Positions 24,838-32,939 are shown, counted from the first letter of the stretch. The stretch is 47,048 nt of DNA from Ignisphaera cupida (GCF_030186535.1 NZ_JASNVW010000009.1:1-47048), one strand, 5' to 3'. The notes: generated by a model from the letters alone, not told the origin. Numbers and translations: made by a program.

Positions 24838-25530
24838 ATGGGCAAAGCAATTGCAATGTTTAGTGGAGGTAAAGATAGTACATTTGCTGTTCACATAGCT
24901 CTTCTCCAAGGCTTTGACATAGCAGCTCTGGTTACATTCAAACCATCTTCTAGTCATCCATGGTATATTCACAGACCGTTTGTAGAATACACAAATTTGC
25001 AGACAAGTTTGCTTCCTCTTAAAAGTAAACATATCATCATAGATGTTGCAACTAATGATAAGAAGGAAGAAGTACAAGAAATAAAGAAAGCTTTAGAAAC
25101 TCTTTACACGAAAATTGAATTTGATTACATTGTTCTAGGGGTTATTTCAAGTGATGCACAACGAATGCTCTTTACAGAAATTTGTGATAGTATAGGGATT
25201 AAGCTGTATACACCCTTCTGGGGTAAAGACCCATCACAACATCTTCTAGATATTGTATCAAGCAATATAGAATTCATAATAACATCTATTAATGCATGGG
25301 GCTTACCAACAAAGTTTCTTGGACATGTTATAGACTCTAAGCTTGCTTCAGAAATTATTGCTCTTTCTAAAAGATATGGCTTTAACCCATCTTTTGAAGG
25401 AGGTGAAGCAGAAACATTTGTTATTTACACACCTCTCTTCAGAAACCACAGAATTTGCGTAGAATATGATGTTACTATTGTAAGTGAGTATGAAGGTTAT
25501 GTAAAGCCAAAAAATGTTTATGTATGTTAG
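24838..25530 (+). CDS. dph6: Diphthine-ammonia ligase (Dph6-like ATP pyrophosphatase)
   Basis: A 230-residue member of the PP-loop ATPase family matching Dph6, which amidates diphthine to diphthamide on elongation factor 2 using ATP and ammonia. The PP-loop AMFSGGKDSTFAVHIA is at residues 7-22. GVISSDAQRMLFTEICDSIGIKLYTPFWG in the middle and the late GFNPSFEGGEAETFVIYTPLF motif are family hallmarks. I chose the ATG at 24838 because the PP-loop follows directly in relatives; an upstream ATG at 24826 adds four residues. Dph2, the first-step enzyme, is encoded at 36984-37973 in the same window. Confidence 0.88.
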   Translation: MGKAIAMFSGGKDSTFAVHIALLQGFDIAALVTFKPSSSHPWYIHRPFVEYTNLQTSLLPLKSKHIIIDVATNDKKEEVQEIKKALETLYTKIEFDYIVLGVISSDAQRMLFTEICDSIGIKLYTPFWGKDPSQHLLDIVSSNIEFIITSINAWGLPTKFLGHVIDSKLASEIIALSKRYGFNPSFEGGEAETFVIYTPLFRNHRICVEYDVTIVSEYEGYVKPKNVYVC

Positions 25531-25662
25531 CTCTATTTAATACATTATCAGTTGTCTTATTTACCTTTATTTATGTTTATTATAAGGAAAGTTAAGGAGT
25601 AAAAGCTTCTCATTTCTGCATTAGCTTTAAGGAAAATTGGCGAACTCTACTGAATTGTTGTT

Positions 25663-26010
25663 TTAAGAGGATTTCTGGTTACAAATTTGCGTAACCTCTT
25701 CGCAAAGCTCAATACCACTAATATCATATCTGTGAACGCATAGGCAATACCTGTTATTGTTAGCAGCATAAACTATTACCTTGCCTTTTCTAACAAATTT
25801 TATGGTTTCTACACGAATGTTATTAATGTCAATGCCTGTTACATCAGCTAGGCATGTGCTATATATTTCCAAGGCACATGCATAATCATTACACTCAAGA
25901 ATTTCTTCAGGATCACAATAAACTGCATATACACTATCTCTAGTGATAAGCTCTGTTTTTAGGCTTGCTCCCTCAGCTTCCGGAATGTTTCTATACATGA
26001 ACCTCGCCAA
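25663..26010 (-). CDS. Unknown cysteine-rich protein
   Basis: A 115-residue protein I do not recognise. It has eight cysteines, at 32, 40, 45, 53, 89, 91, 103 and 110, in two clusters: C-x7-C-x4-C-x7-C and C-x-C-x11-C-x6-C. No signal peptide or membrane segment is evident; a beta hairpin (VETIKFVRKGKVIVYAANNN) separates the clusters. Disulfides are common inside hyperthermophilic crenarchaeal proteins, and metal binding is the alternative. It lies in the minus strand before the UPF0216 gene's transcript end, with 41 nt between them. It is probably real, since codon use and spacing match the neighbours. Confidence 0.55.
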   Translation of the reverse strand: MARFMYRNIPEAEGASLKTELITRDSVYAVYCDPEEILECNDYACALEIYSTCLADVTGIDINNIRVETIKFVRKGKVIVYAANNNRYCLCVHRYDISGIELCEEVTQICNQKSS

Positions 26011-26051
26011 TAGATTAGTTCTAAGTTTTATGGTATATAAAACATTACAAG

Positions 26052-26510
26052 CTATTCACTAAACGATACCTGTGGTTCTTCCTCGCTTAGATTTATGGAG
26101 ATTGCAAATTGAAATATCGTGTCAAAAAATCTTCTTAAATATGCCACATGCGGTCTATACAAAACCAGCTTATTGATTTTAGTATTTCTAATATCTAGAA
26201 TTTTTGCTACAACATGAGCTGCTATAGAATCTTCTATGATTGCTGCTCCCTCACCAATATCAGGTCTTAAAATGATTATTATAGGAAGAAGTAGTTTTTT
26301 AGCTTCTTCATCACTTAAGTAAGTTCTTAATTTCTCAAGTTCTGCTTTTTTGAATGTGTGTAAAGTTCCATCGCGAAGCTTAACACATGGAAACTCCATT
26401 TTTAATAATTCTTCTATTGGTATTCTCTGAATTGGTAAGTGTTTATTAACTATTCTTAATTCTAGTTCTAGTAATTTCTCAATTTTATAATCACTTGAAA
26501 ACATTTTCAT
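26052..26510 (-). CDS. UPF0216 (DUF61) family protein
   Basis: A 152-residue protein of the archaeal DUF61/UPF0216 family, function unknown. The diagnostic pattern is LPIQRIPIEELLKMEFPCVKLRDGTLHTFKKAELEKL in the first third (residues about 25-61), a LLLPIIIILRP strand near 75, and GAAIIEDSIAAHVVAKIL towards the end of the core. The start is uncertain among TTG 26516, ATG 26510 and ATG 26504; the middle one puts a TATA-like ATTTTAAGTA element about 25 bases upstream, consistent with a nearly leaderless transcript. Confidence 0.82.
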   Translation of the reverse strand: MKMFSSDYKIEKLLELELRIVNKHLPIQRIPIEELLKMEFPCVKLRDGTLHTFKKAELEKLRTYLSDEEAKKLLLPIIIILRPDIGEGAAIIEDSIAAHVVAKILDIRNTKINKLVLYRPHVAYLRRFFDTIFQFAISINLSEEEPQVSFSE

Positions 26511-26645
26511 CCACAATATTATTTGTTTTAGTTACTTAAAATACTTTATTATGCGATTCTAAAATTTGGTTTATAGAACTAGAAACAATAAAATTTATTA
26601 ACTTGGATTGCCTTTTTCTTAAAATAAGAGTTGAAGGTGTTAAAC

Positions 26646-27026
26646 ATGTCGGATATAATGATAGAAAAGAGAAGAAGAAAAAAGAGAAAGCTGATGATAA
26701 CAGACAACAAGGTTGTTTTTAGAAAGAGGCTTGAGCATCAAGTTGAGTTATCGCCAGAGGTAAGTGAATGGGCCAAAGCAAATCTTGACCTACTTGACTG
26801 GCTTGTATTCGACTCTGCTATAGCTTCTTCCCTCAGACATCCTCATAGTGTAAGAACTTTAATATACCTTCTCTATGCTAGAGCCAATGGCATTCCAATA
26901 GCTCAAATAGCTAAAGCAATTGATGTTGCACATGAACAGCTTTATAGATTAGAGAGATTATTAAGCAGAGCAGGCATTAAAGACTTTGTATATAAGATGC
27001 TGAAGCCTCTACCAAAACAACAATAG
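26646..27026 (+). CDS. Small basic protein with helix-turn-helix-like segment
   Basis: A 126-residue protein, unrecognised. The N terminus is strongly basic (KRRRKKRK from about residue 8), followed by a helical core. Residues about 85-110 (NGIPIAQIAKAIDVAHEQLYRLERLL) look like a helix-turn-helix: a short helix, a turn and a second helix, with the typical IAQIAKAI spacing. DNA or RNA binding is therefore plausible, possibly as a transcription regulator. The ATG at 26646 follows a GGTG site by six bases; a TTG at 26631 would add five residues. It is divergent from the UPF0216 gene and followed by T-rich sequence. Confidence 0.65.
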   Translation: MSDIMIEKRRRKKRKLMITDNKVVFRKRLEHQVELSPEVSEWAKANLDLLDWLVFDSAIASSLRHPHSVRTLIYLLYARANGIPIAQIAKAIDVAHEQLYRLERLLSRAGIKDFVYKMLKPLPKQQ

Positions 27027-27048
27027 CAATCACCATATAAAATCAAAA

Positions 27049-27071
27049 ATAGTTTTTTACCTATTTTTATT
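27049..27071 (+). terminator. T-rich putative terminator
   Basis: Two T-runs, TTTTTT and TATTTTTATT, follow the stop of the HTH-like gene by about 20-45 bases. Archaeal polymerase terminates at such oligo-T tracts without a hairpin, so this is a reasonable candidate, though the genome is AT-rich. Confidence 0.35.
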
Positions 27072-27096
27072 CTTGATGTGTATTGGTGTATAGAAA

Positions 27097-27513
27097 ATGT
27101 GTAGAGTTTACTATGAGTCGATAAGAATTTCAACAACCAAACAATTTGAATTAATAGATATAACAGATAATGTTGAGAAAATAGTTAGAAAAAGTGGCAT
27201 TAAGAATGGTATTTGCCTTGTTTTTGCACCTCATGCTACAGCAGCTATTGTTGCCAACGAGAAAGAGCATGGGCTTATGAGTGACATCATAACATTTGTA
27301 AAAGAGCTTGTAAAGCCTGAAAGAGAATGGAGACATAATATCATAGATTCTAATGCTCATGCTCATATAGGCTCATCTGTTATAGGAGCTGATAGAGTTT
27401 TTCCAGTTGTTAATGGCGAACTTGTTAGAGGTACATGGCAAAACATATTCTTAGTTGAAATGGATGGGCCTAGAAGCTCTAGAAATATTATAGTTGTTGT
27501 TATTGGAGAGTAG
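27097..27513 (+). CDS. YjbQ family protein (UPF0047, thiamine-phosphate synthase activity)
   Basis: A 138-residue YjbQ/UPF0047 protein. The hallmarks are FAPHATAAIVANEKE (residues about 44-58), with the conserved histidine, NAHAHIGSSVIGADRVFPVVNGELVRGTWQNI (about 87-118) and the late FLVEMDGPRSSRNIIVVVIG strand. Bacterial YjbQ shows weak thiamine-phosphate synthase activity, hence the common name secondary thiamine-phosphate synthase, but the main function is unknown. It is a single-domain protein of normal length. The RAM-domain gene follows after 54 nt on the same strand. Confidence 0.9.
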   Translation: MCRVYYESIRISTTKQFELIDITDNVEKIVRKSGIKNGICLVFAPHATAAIVANEKEHGLMSDIITFVKELVKPEREWRHNIIDSNAHAHIGSSVIGADRVFPVVNGELVRGTWQNIFLVEMDGPRSSRNIIVVVIGE

Positions 27514-27567
27514 GTTTCATAATAATATATAGGCTAAATAATTCCAAATTTAACTTGGGGGTTTAGG

Positions 27568-27801
27568 GTGGCAAAGGCAATAGTTTTATTAAATACTGAT
27601 GTTGGTATGGAAGAAGAGGTTGTGAAACTATTATCACAAATTCCAGAGGTTAAAGAAGTTCATATAGTCTATGGAATATATGATGTTGTAGCTATTATCG
27701 AGGCTGAGAATTTTGATAAGCTAAGAAATGCTGTTATATCAAAAATTAGGAGATTGCCACACATCAAAGCCACAACAACACTAATTGTTGTTGAGAAGTA
27801 G
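27568..27801 (+). CDS. Lrp/AsnC-type ligand-binding (RAM) domain protein
   Basis: A 77-residue stand-alone RAM domain, the ligand-binding and oligomerising module of Lrp/AsnC regulators, without the DNA-binding helix-turn-helix part. The pattern AIVLLNTDVGMEEEVVKLLSQIPEVKEVHIVYGIYDVVAIIEA with the later RLPHIKATTTLIVV strand is typical. Such small proteins are thought to bind amino acids and may modulate full-length Lrp partners by forming mixed oligomers. The start is GTG after a GGGGGTTTAGGG stretch. Confidence 0.92.
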   Translation: MAKAIVLLNTDVGMEEEVVKLLSQIPEVKEVHIVYGIYDVVAIIEAENFDKLRNAVISKIRRLPHIKATTTLIVVEK

Positions 27802-27855
27802 GAATATATGTGTGGAGGAACTCGTTATGTTTTATTGACATAAACTTGTTATTAT

Positions 27856-27872
27856 AAATTTTTTAGTCTTTT
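27856..27872 (+). terminator. T-rich putative terminator after the RAM gene
   Basis: The tract ATTTTTTAGTCTTTTCC is the strongest T-run following the RAM-domain gene and lies about 55 bases after its stop. It is a candidate oligo-T terminator only. Confidence 0.3.
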
Positions 27873-27907
27873 CCTCAAACATATTGCTAGAAGTGTTTTA
27901 GTGATAT

Positions 27908-28741
27908 GTGATGAGTTTAATTAGCTATAATGACCTTATGGACATTGTACTTAAGTTGCATAAATGTTATAGACTTCAAGGAATTCTAGGCAGTGATGTG
28001 ATAAGCAAAGTAGACTTTCTTACAAAACCATATGCCACACTAGCTATTGCAGTGGCTTTGCATGGTATTAATATTACTAAAAAACATGGTATAAGCTATA
28101 GCGATGTTGTTTCATTGCAAAGAAAAATAGCACATTTTTTGCTTAAGGCAGATAAAAATGAGGTTGAGTTTTTGGAGAAACTTGTAAGTTTAACTCCATC
28201 TAAGTTGGGCTTCGATGTTGCAACAGTTTCAAGAAGATGCTTGATAGATTATCAGAAAATTACTGATCTAATTAAGTTATTAAACATGCTGAAAGAGTCT
28301 ATTTCTCTAGCTTCTCTTGCTTCGCAACAAACATTTACTGAGGTTCAGAAGAAGCCTAGAGTTATATGCTTAAGTAATACTGAAATGCTTCCACCATTGA
28401 ATGTTATTGCAGAAAGCATTACAAGAATCATTTTAATGGATTTAGAAAATTCGAAAGAGATAAATGAAGATCCTTACTTCACACAATTAATGGATTCAAT
28501 AAAGAGAAAGCTAAATGAATCAAAATTAACTAGCAACGATATTGCAGCTTTTTCACTTGTGCTAATAACTATTATGCGCCACTATAAGGATTCTCAAATA
28601 TGTGTTGAACCAGGAATAGATGTAGAAACCCTGGCCAGAAAAATGTATAATGACTTAACATCTGTAAATGCCGATCCATCAAAATCGGACATTTATGCCA
28701 TATATCAGGAAATAGCTTCTAGAAGTGTTATGAAGAGGTGA
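27908..28741 (+). CDS. Unknown helical protein
   Basis: A 277-residue protein that I do not recognise. It is predicted to be mostly helical, with no membrane segments, signal peptide or catalytic motif that I can see. It has two similar-length halves, joined by a linker around residues 145-165, with a KCYRLQG segment near 18 and a late MYNDLTSVNAD helix. The GDPD gene starts 27 nt after its stop, in the same direction, so they may share a transcript; this does not reveal its role. It could be an archaeal lineage-specific protein. Confidence 0.55.
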   Translation: MMSLISYNDLMDIVLKLHKCYRLQGILGSDVISKVDFLTKPYATLAIAVALHGINITKKHGISYSDVVSLQRKIAHFLLKADKNEVEFLEKLVSLTPSKLGFDVATVSRRCLIDYQKITDLIKLLNMLKESISLASLASQQTFTEVQKKPRVICLSNTEMLPPLNVIAESITRIILMDLENSKEINEDPYFTQLMDSIKRKLNESKLTSNDIAAFSLVLITIMRHYKDSQICVEPGIDVETLARKMYNDLTSVNADPSKSDIYAIYQEIASRSVMKR

Positions 28742-28768
28742 TGTGGAATAAACTGGAAGGATAAGTTT

Positions 28769-29467
28769 TTGATCATTGCACATAGAGGTGCATCAGCCTA
28801 CGCACCTGAAAACACATTAAAATCTTTTAGAAAAGCTTTGGAGATGCATGCAGATGCAATTGAGTTTGATATACGAAGAACTTTTGACAACATACCCGTG
28901 GTTGTTCATGATGAGGATTTGAAGAGAGTTGCGAATATAAATAAAAAGGTTTCTGAGCTTACATTGGAGGAGCTGAAAAGGATTAAGGTTTTTGGAGAAG
29001 AGAATATACCTACATTTGAAGAGGTTTTACAGGAATTTGGAAACAAGATTTTGATGTTTATCGAGATAAAGGATGAGGGACTTGAGGAAGCTGTTGTATC
29101 ATTAATTAGCAAATACAACATTAAAGATAATTGCCTGGTAATATCATTTAACTACAATATTTTAAGGAAGATAAAAAGCCTGGATAGCAAATTAGAGATT
29201 GGGCTATTAACATATTCACATTCGATGCCAATAGACATTGCATTAAAAAGCAAGGCGTTTGCCATATTACCACGATTTAACACAATTACTCCTCGAATAG
29301 TTAAAGAAATACATTCAAAGAATCTAAAGGTTTACACATGGACTATCAACGATGTTTCAACAGCACTTAAAGTTATTGGTTTTGGTGTTGATGGAATAGC
29401 TACTGATGATCCTCACATAAAGAATTCCATATCAAAGCAAGTAACTCTGCAAAAGTTTTTTGATTGA
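28769..29467 (+). CDS. Glycerophosphodiester phosphodiesterase
   Basis: A 232-residue GDPD-family enzyme, which cleaves glycerophosphodiesters to sn-glycerol-3-phosphate and an alcohol. The metal/catalytic residues are in place: H5 and R6 in AHRGASAYAPENT, E32 and D34 in EFDIRRT, and H47 in VVVHDEDL, followed by MFIEIKDE near residue 94 and a late VYTWTIND motif. The start is TTG at 28769, seven bases after a GGAAGGA site; an upstream in-frame stop near 28739 limits the choice. Its product would feed the glycerol-3-phosphate dehydrogenase encoded at 2821-4338. Length is typical for short archaeal and bacterial GDPDs. Confidence 0.9.
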   Translation: MIIAHRGASAYAPENTLKSFRKALEMHADAIEFDIRRTFDNIPVVVHDEDLKRVANINKKVSELTLEELKRIKVFGEENIPTFEEVLQEFGNKILMFIEIKDEGLEEAVVSLISKYNIKDNCLVISFNYNILRKIKSLDSKLEIGLLTYSHSMPIDIALKSKAFAILPRFNTITPRIVKEIHSKNLKVYTWTINDVSTALKVIGFGVDGIATDDPHIKNSISKQVTLQKFFD

Positions 29468-29477
29468 ATTCTTGGCT

Positions 29478-29532
29478 AGGTGATGAAACTCCACCCCTAA
29501 TGAAGAGATGATAGAAATTCCTTTAACTGATT
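29478..29532 (+). ncRNA. Candidate box C/D guide sRNA targeting 16S rRNA
   Basis: Between two convergent genes lies a box C/D layout. C box GTGATGA is at 29480-29486, a ten-base guide at 29487-29496, a weak D' (CTAA) at 29497-29500, a C'-like ATGATAG at 29508-29514, a twelve-base guide at 29515-29526 and D box CTGA at 29527-29530. The flanks pair over seven bases (29467-29473 with 29535-29541). The D guide AATTCCTTTAA is complementary to UUAAAGGAAUU, the universal 16S rRNA segment around position 911-921 that the standard archaeal 915 probe overlaps. The D' guide CTCCACCC complements GGGUGGAG near position 940-947. The length of about 55 nt is normal for archaeal sRNAs. Expression is not shown. 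Confidence 0.72.
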
Positions 29533-30520
29533 AAAAGAATTTCAAAGTTGTTCCAATACCTTTTTTAACAGCCTCACTATACACATACCAAGCTGTTATA
29601 GCATCTTGTATCGCTAAACCTGTTGATGTAAATACTGTAATTTCCTTCTCAGATTCCCTACCCTTCTTCAACCCAGCTACTATCTCCCCCAATTCAGCAT
29701 ATATTTCACTTGGTTCTAAAATACCCATAGATATTGGAACATTAATTTCCCCACTATGTATAGCCTGCTCATAGTCGTCAACAACAATTTTTGCTCTTTT
29801 CAAGATTCGTGGATCTAGCTCTTGTTTACCTGGAGCATCAGCACCCATAGCATTTATATGAACACCTTCTTCAATCCATTCATTTTTAACTATGGGACTT
29901 CTAGATGGAGTTGCTGTGACAATGACATTAGCTTCTTTAACAGCTTCATGAGGAGACTCAACAGCTTTTGCATCTAAACCTAATCCTTCTCTCAAACTTT
30001 GTGCAAGATTCTTTGCCTTTTCAGTAACAATATCATAAATCTTTACAGAGCTTATACTAACTACATACCTCAAACCTTCAACAGAATATGATGATACCAT
30101 TCCAGCTCCTATAAGACCAACTGATGCCTCTTTCAATCCCCATAAATACTTTGTTGCTATAGCTGCTGCAGCACCTGTTCTATACCTTGTTATCACTGTT
30201 CCATCCATGATAGAAAGTGGTTTTCCAGATGAGGGATCTACTAATAGAATAACAGCCATTACAGTAGGTAGTCCATGTATTTGCGGATTCATGGGATGAG
30301 AATTAACTATCTTAACAGCTGCAACATCTAAAGTCTCTAGATATGCTGGCATTGTTCGTAAGTCTCCATTGTATTTTTTAAAGAATAGATAGGATTTAGG
30401 AGGCATTTGAACTTTTTTCAATCCCTTTTCTCTAAAAGCTATTTCAACTAATTCTATGACTTTCTTCATATCAATAACTTTTTCAATATCATTCGCACTT
30501 AGAAATAAAACATTAACCAT
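29531..30520 (-). CDS. Ornithine cyclodeaminase / alanine dehydrogenase family protein
   Basis: An NAD(P)-dependent enzyme of the ornithine cyclodeaminase/mu-crystallin family, about 329 residues. It has the MPPKSYLFF substrate-lysine segment near residue 35, a TGAAAAIATKYL helix, and the Rossmann motif VGLIGAGMVSSYSVEGL near residue 130. Further hallmarks are VTATPSRSPIVK, and NAMGADAPGKQELD, with the conserved Asp region around 220. In archaea members act as alanine dehydrogenase, ornithine cyclodeaminase or reduce imino acids. Substrate cannot be fixed from sequence. The ATG at 30520 is preceded by GGTGA at a better distance than the first ATG at 30535. Confidence 0.87.
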   Translation of the reverse strand: MVNVLFLSANDIEKVIDMKKVIELVEIAFREKGLKKVQMPPKSYLFFKKYNGDLRTMPAYLETLDVAAVKIVNSHPMNPQIHGLPTVMAVILLVDPSSGKPLSIMDGTVITRYRTGAAAAIATKYLWGLKEASVGLIGAGMVSSYSVEGLRYVVSISSVKIYDIVTEKAKNLAQSLREGLGLDAKAVESPHEAVKEANVIVTATPSRSPIVKNEWIEEGVHINAMGADAPGKQELDPRILKRAKIVVDDYEQAIHSGEINVPISMGILEPSEIYAELGEIVAGLKKGRESEKEITVFTSTGLAIQDAITAWYVYSEAVKKGIGTTLKFF

Positions 30521-30608
30521 TCCCAGCTTCACCATTGTTATTTGCTGTGCATGAAAATTATAAGTTTATATGGGTTAAAACACTAATATCGTAAGCTATA
30601 GCTTATGT

Positions 30609-31112
30609 CTATACAGAAACATAGTCTAGTTCATATCTATTTATAGATATTTTTACATTCTTTTTAAAGATTTTTGATATGAACATAGGCAAAAAATTCT
30701 CCAAAACATTCTTAATGTCGCTGATTTCTAATAGAGGAACTAATATGCCAGTTCTCGATTGAAGACCAAAAATATATCCCCCTACATCATTTAACATATT
30801 TGCTATAGAATTAATCCTAAGCTCTTTAGAGATGTTTTCATTAAACTCCATTATAAAAGCAATTGGAATTAACTCATTGTTTGCTGAAATATATTGAAAT
30901 GAAATGAAACATTTAATATCATCTACATCCAAATCGACTAGAAAATGTATCATGTTATAGCCCAAGGTATTTGCTTCTTCAATAGCCATAAAAACTACTT
31001 CGTTTCTCTCTAAAAAACCTTGAAATAACTCTATAACTTCTTCAGGTTTCGTAAGATCTTCACCTATCCTTATAAAGTCTTTAAAGTAGATTTTTAGGCT
31101 ATACAACAGCAA
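30609..31112 (-). CDS. Unknown protein
   Basis: A 167-residue protein not recognised. It has alternating short strands and helices: VVFMAIEEANTLGYNMIHFLVDLDVDDIKCFISFQYI around residues 39-75, NELIPIAFIMEFNEN around 79-93, and GGYIFGLQSRTGILVPLLE near 112-130. The C-terminal part (FLPMFISKIFKKNVKISINRYEL) is basic. There are no clear membrane helices. It starts with TTG and no obvious ribosome site, in a divergent arrangement with gatC only 28 nt away. A role linked to the neighbouring amidotransferase is possible but unsupported. Confidence 0.5.
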   Translation of the reverse strand: MLLYSLKIYFKDFIRIGEDLTKPEEVIELFQGFLERNEVVFMAIEEANTLGYNMIHFLVDLDVDDIKCFISFQYISANNELIPIAFIMEFNENISKELRINSIANMLNDVGGYIFGLQSRTGILVPLLEISDIKNVLENFLPMFISKIFKKNVKISINRYELDYVSV

Positions 31113-31140
31113 GCTATATTATTATTGAAGGTGCTGATTA

Positions 31141-31449
31141 GTGACTGCCGTAGATAAAGTTAGTGTAGATATTGTAAAGCATTTAGAGAAACTAACTCTT
31201 ATACGATTTACTGAAGAGGAAAGAGAGAAGATTGAGAAAGAAGTTAGAAAGGTTATGGAGTTATTTAATGAGATAATGAAGGTTGAAGGTCTTGACAATA
31301 TTGAGCCTCTATATCATGTAGTGGAGATAGAATTGCCTTTGAGAGATGATGAAGTGTTAGACAAAATTGATGAAAATCATGAGTTTCTTAAAGACAATGC
31401 CATATTAGAGAAAGACTATGTTAAGGCTCCTAAAACTGTTGGTGCATGA
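31141..31449 (+). CDS. gatC: Glutamyl/aspartyl-tRNA amidotransferase subunit C
   Basis: GatC, 102 residues, the small subunit that clamps GatA to GatB. It shows the typical LEKLTLIRFTEEEREKIEKEV helix, the VEGLDNIEPLYHV segment around residue 57 and the LRDDEV motif near 76. The start is GTG with a GGTG site at 31130-31133. The gene overlaps gatA by 4 nt. In archaea GatCAB mainly amidates Asp-tRNA(Asn), while Glu-tRNA(Gln) is handled by GatDE. Confidence 0.9.
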   Translation: MTAVDKVSVDIVKHLEKLTLIRFTEEEREKIEKEVRKVMELFNEIMKVEGLDNIEPLYHVVEIELPLRDDEVLDKIDENHEFLKDNAILEKDYVKAPKTVGA

Positions 31450-32924
31450 AATTGGGCAAACCCGTTAATATACCTGTCTATAAACTTGTTCATGAGTTTA
31501 GATCTGATCCATCAAAAGTCTTTGAATATATTGATTCTGTTTATGAAGTCATAAAAAAAGTTGAGGATAAGATAAAGTCATTTATTACTATTACCCCAAT
31601 TGAAACTGTGTATAACTATGTTGATAATTTGATTAAGAGCAATAAACATAGAATTGATAGGTTAAAACTTTTTGGTGTACCTATAGCCATTAAGGATAAC
31701 ATTTCAACAAAAGGTATTAGAACAACATGTGCTTCGAAAATGCTTGAAAACTATGTTCCACCATATAATGCAACTGTTATCGAAAAGATAATGAATGAAG
31801 GAGGTGTAATAATAGGCAAAACAAATATGGATGAATTTGCAATGGGTTCAACAACCGAGACAAGTGCTTTTTATCCAACGAAAAATCCGTGGGATTTAAC
31901 GAAAGTTCCTGGAGGATCATCTGGAGGTAGTGCTACTGCCATAGCTTCTGGTGAAGCTCCTCTTGCACTAGGCTCAGATACCGGTGGATCAATAAGAAAT
32001 CCAGCTTCATTTTGTGGAGTCTATGGGTTAAAGCCAACTTATGGTCTTGTTAGTAGATATGGTTTGATAGCTTATGCTAGTAGCATGGATCAAATAGGTC
32101 CCATGGCCAGAAATGTAACAGATTTAGCAATGCTTCTAAATGTTATTGCAGGTTATGATCCTCGTGACTCAACTTCCGTACCAATAAAGCAAGGAGTTGA
32201 TTATGTTGATGAACTTTATAAACTCTACTATAAAGAGCCTAAGCTTAGAATAGGCATTATCAAAGAATTTTTCGATGGTTCTGAAGAACCTGTTAGAAAA
32301 GCTGCTCTAAAAGCTGTAGATGTCTTGTGTTCTCATCATAAGTGTAGCGATATCTCATTGCCATTCCCTAGACAAATTATTGCATCGTATTACATAATTG
32401 CAATGGCTGAAGCAAGCTCAAATCTTGCTAGATTTGATGGTGTTAGATATGGCATTAAAATTAATTTGGATAATAAAAGCTGGGATGAGGCATTTGCTGA
32501 GGTTAGGACAAGAGGCTTTGGATACGAGGTTAAGAAAAGAATAGCTGTTGGTGCATACATATTGAGTGCTGGCTATAGAGACATGTACTATATTAGAGCT
32601 CTCAAGTTTAGAAGATTGCTCAAAGAGAAGTTCGATCAAATATTCAAATCATTTGATGTTGTTGTAAGTCCTACAATGCCTATCTTACCACCAAAACTTG
32701 GAGAATTTTTTGAAGATCCAATAAGGATTTACTTGGCAGATGTAAACACTGTTGTAGCTAACTTAATCGGTTCTCCAGCTATTAGTATTCCAATTGATTT
32801 TTACAATGGTCTTCCAATAGGTCTTCAAGCAATAGCTAAACAGTTTTCTGAGCCCATACTATTATACATAGCTAAGCAACTAGAGGATAGAACTGGTTTC
32901 AAAGACATTATCGCCTCTGTATAG
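31446..32924 (+). CDS. gatA: Glutamyl/aspartyl-tRNA amidotransferase subunit A
   Basis: GatA, 492 residues, the amidase subunit that releases ammonia from glutamine. The Ser-cisSer-Lys triad is visible: the lysine in PIAIKDNI (near residue 82) and the serines in the GGSSGGSATAIASGEAPLALGSDTGGSIRNPA block (around residues 157-188). The STKG-type substrate loop and the C-terminal GLPIGLQAIAKQF motif are also present. Length agrees with the family. It is the central gene of gatCAB. Confidence 0.95.
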   Translation: MKLGKPVNIPVYKLVHEFRSDPSKVFEYIDSVYEVIKKVEDKIKSFITITPIETVYNYVDNLIKSNKHRIDRLKLFGVPIAIKDNISTKGIRTTCASKMLENYVPPYNATVIEKIMNEGGVIIGKTNMDEFAMGSTTETSAFYPTKNPWDLTKVPGGSSGGSATAIASGEAPLALGSDTGGSIRNPASFCGVYGLKPTYGLVSRYGLIAYASSMDQIGPMARNVTDLAMLLNVIAGYDPRDSTSVPIKQGVDYVDELYKLYYKEPKLRIGIIKEFFDGSEEPVRKAALKAVDVLCSHHKCSDISLPFPRQIIASYYIIAMAEASSNLARFDGVRYGIKINLDNKSWDEAFAEVRTRGFGYEVKKRIAVGAYILSAGYRDMYYIRALKFRRLLKEKFDQIFKSFDVVVSPTMPILPPKLGEFFEDPIRIYLADVNTVVANLIGSPAISIPIDFYNGLPIGLQAIAKQFSEPILLYIAKQLEDRTGFKDIIASV

Positions 32925-32939
32925 GGGGGTGAAATTCAC

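Noticed and set aside
25531-25662. Possible small gene or RNA after Dph6
   Set aside because: Both strands lack an open frame with ribosome site or paired C/D boxes; it is AT-rich sequence between convergent genes.
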